Assembly (NCBI GenBank): GCA_036245805.1
Contig: BTRK01000002.1
Coordinates: 24,669,067-24,733,066 of the forward strand
Direction: 5' to 3'
DNA length: 64,000 bases
From: Pristionchus mayeri
Taxonomy: Eukaryota; Nematoda; Chromadorea; Rhabditida; Neodiplogasteridae
Shown here in pieces: positions 62,701-64,000 of the stretch. The notes under the pieces are model-generated. The model searched no databases, was not told the DNA's origin, and saw nothing but the letters and a program-made list of their open reading frames with translations. Position 1 is the stretch's first letter. Each line of letters opens with the position of its first letter. The translations under genes were made by a program, and so were the position numbers.

Positions 62701-63889
62701 CTACTCTACATGAACCGAAATCGCCTAAAGAAAGGAAAGCAAGAAAGAATTCACAATTGAATATCCAATTGACAAGAAGTGCCTACTATTCCCAGTTGAT
62801 CTTTGATCTATTCACTCACTCTTCTCATCATCTCTGGAGGAGGCTGGAATTCCACTGCAGGTCGCGGCGCTCCGATGATATTTCCGCTGACTTCAGAGGC
62901 ATCAACGATCAGCTTTCTCTCTGGCGGAGGAGCGACCTGAATACGGTAGGATTACTGTATGATAGATCCTCACTTAGCTCCTAAAGAGAAGTAGATCAAA
63001 TTATGGGACTACCGTACCTTTCTCAGTTTGACTCCACCCTGGATTCCCTTGAGATGGGCTGTCAAATCGACGTTCGCCGGATTTCCTCCACCCAACTTCA
63101 TCTTGGCCAATTTCTCAGCTGCAGCACTACGAGGTTTCTGAAAGAGAAAGAGACTTATGATGTTTAGTAGACACTACCTTCCTAGTTACTATTACGACAA
63201 GACAGTCAATTCTTGCTATCGGGAGTAAGTGACTGACCGGAGTGGATCCGGGAGCAGGAGGTGGCGGAGGGGGCGGAGCCATTGATGCACCAGGTGCGGA
63301 TCCAGGTGGGGGAGGAGGCGGAGGAGGGGGAGGAGCACCAGAGATGGGCTGAACAGACTTATTTGTTCTCCCTACATCATAGTGTCTAGAGATCAAAGAT
63401 CAACTCACTGGTGGTGGCGGTGGCGGAGGGGGCGGGGCTCCACTGGAAGAGGGCGGGGCTACAGCAGGAGTGGGCGGAGCTCCGAATACGGGAGGAGTGG
63501 GGGAGGGACAGAGAGGGGAGGAGGAACGAGCAGTTGAGGCAGAGGAGGAAGGAAGACCAGAATCCTCCGACTCCTCGACGTCCTCACGAAGCTGAGAAAT
63601 GAGAGGGAGATTAGCATGAGAGAGAGAGGAGGGAGAGGGGAGACGTGCCATTTGCAAACGACGATCAAATTGAGGGGAATGGAAATTAGGGAAGGGAAAT
63701 TATGCAGTTACATCTCAGATTCTGTCTACCGAGAAAATCAAATCCAAAAATCGTTTTGAAATAAATGTAGATAGGAAGTTCCGGCAGATCTCGATGGGCT
63801 CTCATCAAGGGTCTCTTACATAAATGGATTCTTCTCACCTCGCTGTTCTTTCCTCGTACGTTGAACTTCGTCTCTTCCTCACCTGACAT
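59648..63889 (-). CDS. Spliced gene for a proline-rich WH2-motif protein, probable actin regulator (685-residue model)
   Basis: My model joins 17 exons, listed 5' to 3': 63889-63839, 63591-63409, 63348-63238, 63137-63018, 62936-62820, 62491-62418, 62372-62306, 62250-62182, 61856-61740, 61658-61548, 61515-61326, 61241-61139, 61068-60903, 60824-60724, 60681-60459, 60043-59923, 59781-59648. All introns are GT-AG and all phases agree, ending in TGA. Exons 2-3 (residues 18-115) hold proline tracts of 9, 10 and 7, possible profilin or SH3 sites. Residues 144-156 match WH2, the G-actin-binding motif. Residues 265-500 are Ser/Pro-rich and disordered-looking; about 544-590 are Lys/Glu-rich. The C-terminus ends DTPISIVHR. 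The start ATG has an in-frame TAG 45 nt upstream (63,932-63,934), but a further upstream exon is possible. An actin-cytoskeleton role in the cytoplasm is inferred from the motifs. No orthologue was recognised. The least certain joins are exons 8-9 and 15-16. Confidence 0.72.
60044..60458 (-). other. Intron 15 of the WH2 gene (longest, 415 nt)
   Basis: It is bounded by GTGAGG and TTGCAG in phase 0. It contains other possible acceptors (CCCCCTCTAG near 60,308 and GATTTCAG near 60,275), but using either gives an early stop: a seven-codon tail TIIHPF plus stop, or an immediate TAA. A shorter alternative C-terminus is therefore possible. No other content recognised. Confidence 0.5.
60459..60681 (-). 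other. Lys/Glu-rich segment (exon 15 of the WH2 gene)
   Basis: The exon starts with a split Arg codon and NTLEANRREKEAKQQ, passes through repeated KKEE/EKK blocks and a KKVVKKVVK stretch, and ends with VAALKNALNVAVARKQ before the GTGAGG donor. The composition suggests a charged single helix or coiled-coil. It could bind filaments or microtubules by charge, which is inference only. Confidence 0.75.
61877..62169. repeat. Pair of perfect 15-bp inverted repeats bounding intron 8
   Basis: CTTTGATCTTTGATC at 61,877-61,891 and its exact reverse complement at 62,155-62,169 lie just inside the two ends of the inferred 325-nt intron (61,857-62,181). They could fold the intron into a stem, or be the terminal inverted repeats of a small MITE-like element of about 293 bp. 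I see no convincing target-site duplication. Confidence 0.6.
62164..62250 (-). other. Exon 8 with two possible ends
   Basis: After the acceptor at 62,251, the frame reads VTKDDLEKEIPKGK, six alanines and LFI. It can either splice at a weak donor (GTGATT, 62,181-62,176) to the acceptor at 61,857, in phase 0, or read through to VISSL and a TGA at 62,166-62,164. The read-through would give a 269-residue product ending here, and the downstream part could then start at its own ATG (61,850-61,848). Phase agreement favours the long form, but a short isoform or two adjacent genes cannot be excluded. Confidence 0.55.
62794..63405. repeat. Pair of perfect 16-bp inverted repeats in two introns
   Basis: AGTTGATCTTTGATCT at 62,794-62,809 (intron 5) has its exact reverse complement at 63,390-63,405 (intron 2), each close to the splice donor of its intron. 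They share the GATCTTTGATC core with the pair around intron 8, so the motif is dispersed through introns of this gene in both orientations. Confidence 0.7.
62934..63053 (-). other. WH2 actin-monomer-binding motif, split by an intron
   Basis: The residues LKGIQGGVKLRKV (144-156) fit the WH2 pattern L-x-x-I-x-x-G-x-x-L-(K/R)-K-V position by position. The last Val is the first codon of the next exon, across an 81-nt intron (62,937-63,017). The preceding residues NPANVDLTAH could form the short amphipathic helix of a WH2 domain. What follows (VAPPPERKL) is again proline-rich. Confidence 0.75.
63238..63591 (-). other. Proline-rich region (exons 2-3 of the WH2 gene)
   Basis: Exon 2 begins after the acceptor ATTTCTCAG with an acidic stretch (LREDVEESEDSG), then a Ser/Pro region, then nine prolines at the donor. 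Exon 3 adds PISGA followed by ten prolines, GSAPGASMA and seven prolines. The splice between the two proline runs is in phase 0 across a 60-nt intron (63,349-63,408). Poly-proline just before a WH2 motif is the usual order in actin-assembly factors such as WASP-family and some formin-related proteins, where it recruits profilin-actin. Confidence 0.8.
63592..63838 (-). other. Intron 1 of the WH2 gene
   Basis: A 247-nt intron from GTGAGA to ATTTCTCAG, between the 17-residue first exon and the proline-rich exon 2. It is pyrimidine-rich on the sense strand near its 3' end. Nothing else is recognised. Confidence 0.6.
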
Positions 63890-64000
63890 TAAACTAATTA
63901 ATTTATTCTCTAAACTTGCTTGAATTTGATTCTATTATCAACTATATATCTACCTTTGTCGTATGATTAGCAGTAGAAACAGATTTCGTAATTATTTTTA
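63890..64000 (-). other. 5' flank of the WH2 gene, AT-rich
   Basis: Upstream of the ATG the minus strand reads AATTAGTTTA immediately before the start and AGTTTAG about 20 nt upstream. Either could be an acceptor for an upstream exon or, if this is a nematode, for a spliced leader. A donor-like AAG/GTAGAT lies near 63,955. No TATA box or other promoter element can be called. Confidence 0.35.

Noticed and set aside
62701..62727. Alternative last exon after exon 5 (acceptor TTCTTTAG, encoding AISVHVE and stop)
   Set aside because: It is possible as a minor isoform, but the acceptor at 62,492 keeps the frame through many more exons, so I kept that one.
62757..62984. 75-residue plus-strand frame
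   Set aside because: It is antisense to exon 5 and its flanking introns and has no supporting signal.
63127..63396. Intronless 89-residue minus-strand protein with poly-proline
   Set aside because: The proline core is exon 3, but its ends run into introns with consensus GTCAGT and TGTTCAG sites, so the unspliced frame is not the product.

Overview
The window is dominated by a tandem satellite array. Positions 1-57,955 are one uninterrupted block (apart from a 500-N assembly gap at 14,337-14,836) of a 43-bp monomer and a 38-bp short form, all in the same orientation. The array runs off the left edge of the window. It carries nested higher-order repeats. No gene, transposon or spacer-like insert is visible inside it.

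The last 6 kb (57,956-64,000) is ordinary unique sequence from an animal genome. From left to right it holds: a purine-rich, G-run-rich edge next to the array; a decayed 3' end of a non-LTR (RTE-type) retrotransposon on the minus strand; about 0.7 kb of AT-rich sequence with nothing recognisable; and one minus-strand spliced gene. My model of that gene has 17 exons with GT-AG introns of 32-415 nt in compatible phases and predicts 685 residues. The protein has long proline tracts, a WH2-type actin-binding motif, a Ser/Pro-rich middle and a Lys/Glu-rich segment. I do not recognise the orthologue, so no gene symbol is given.

The organism is a eukaryote, very probably an invertebrate metazoan with compact genes. 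Very short introns, TTTCAG-like acceptors, many TACNGTA heptamers and an RTE remnant would fit a nematode, but this is a guess.

Array layout: 1 to about 3,500 and about 6,000-7,500 carry a 1,189-bp higher-order repeat. About 3,500-6,000 and 7,600-11,380 are rich in the AGA core and 38-bp monomers and are related by a 3,818-bp shift. 11,380-14,336 is full of one-base indels and leads into the gap. 14,837 to about 49,930 is a mosaic of a 13-monomer, 539-bp block and longer duplicated segments. About 49,930-57,955 is pure 43-bp periodicity with a new AGTCG linker and, at its start, a four-monomer 172-bp higher-order repeat. No tRNA, rRNA, CRISPR array or bacterial-type operon was seen. The noteworthy content is the architecture of the satellite itself.
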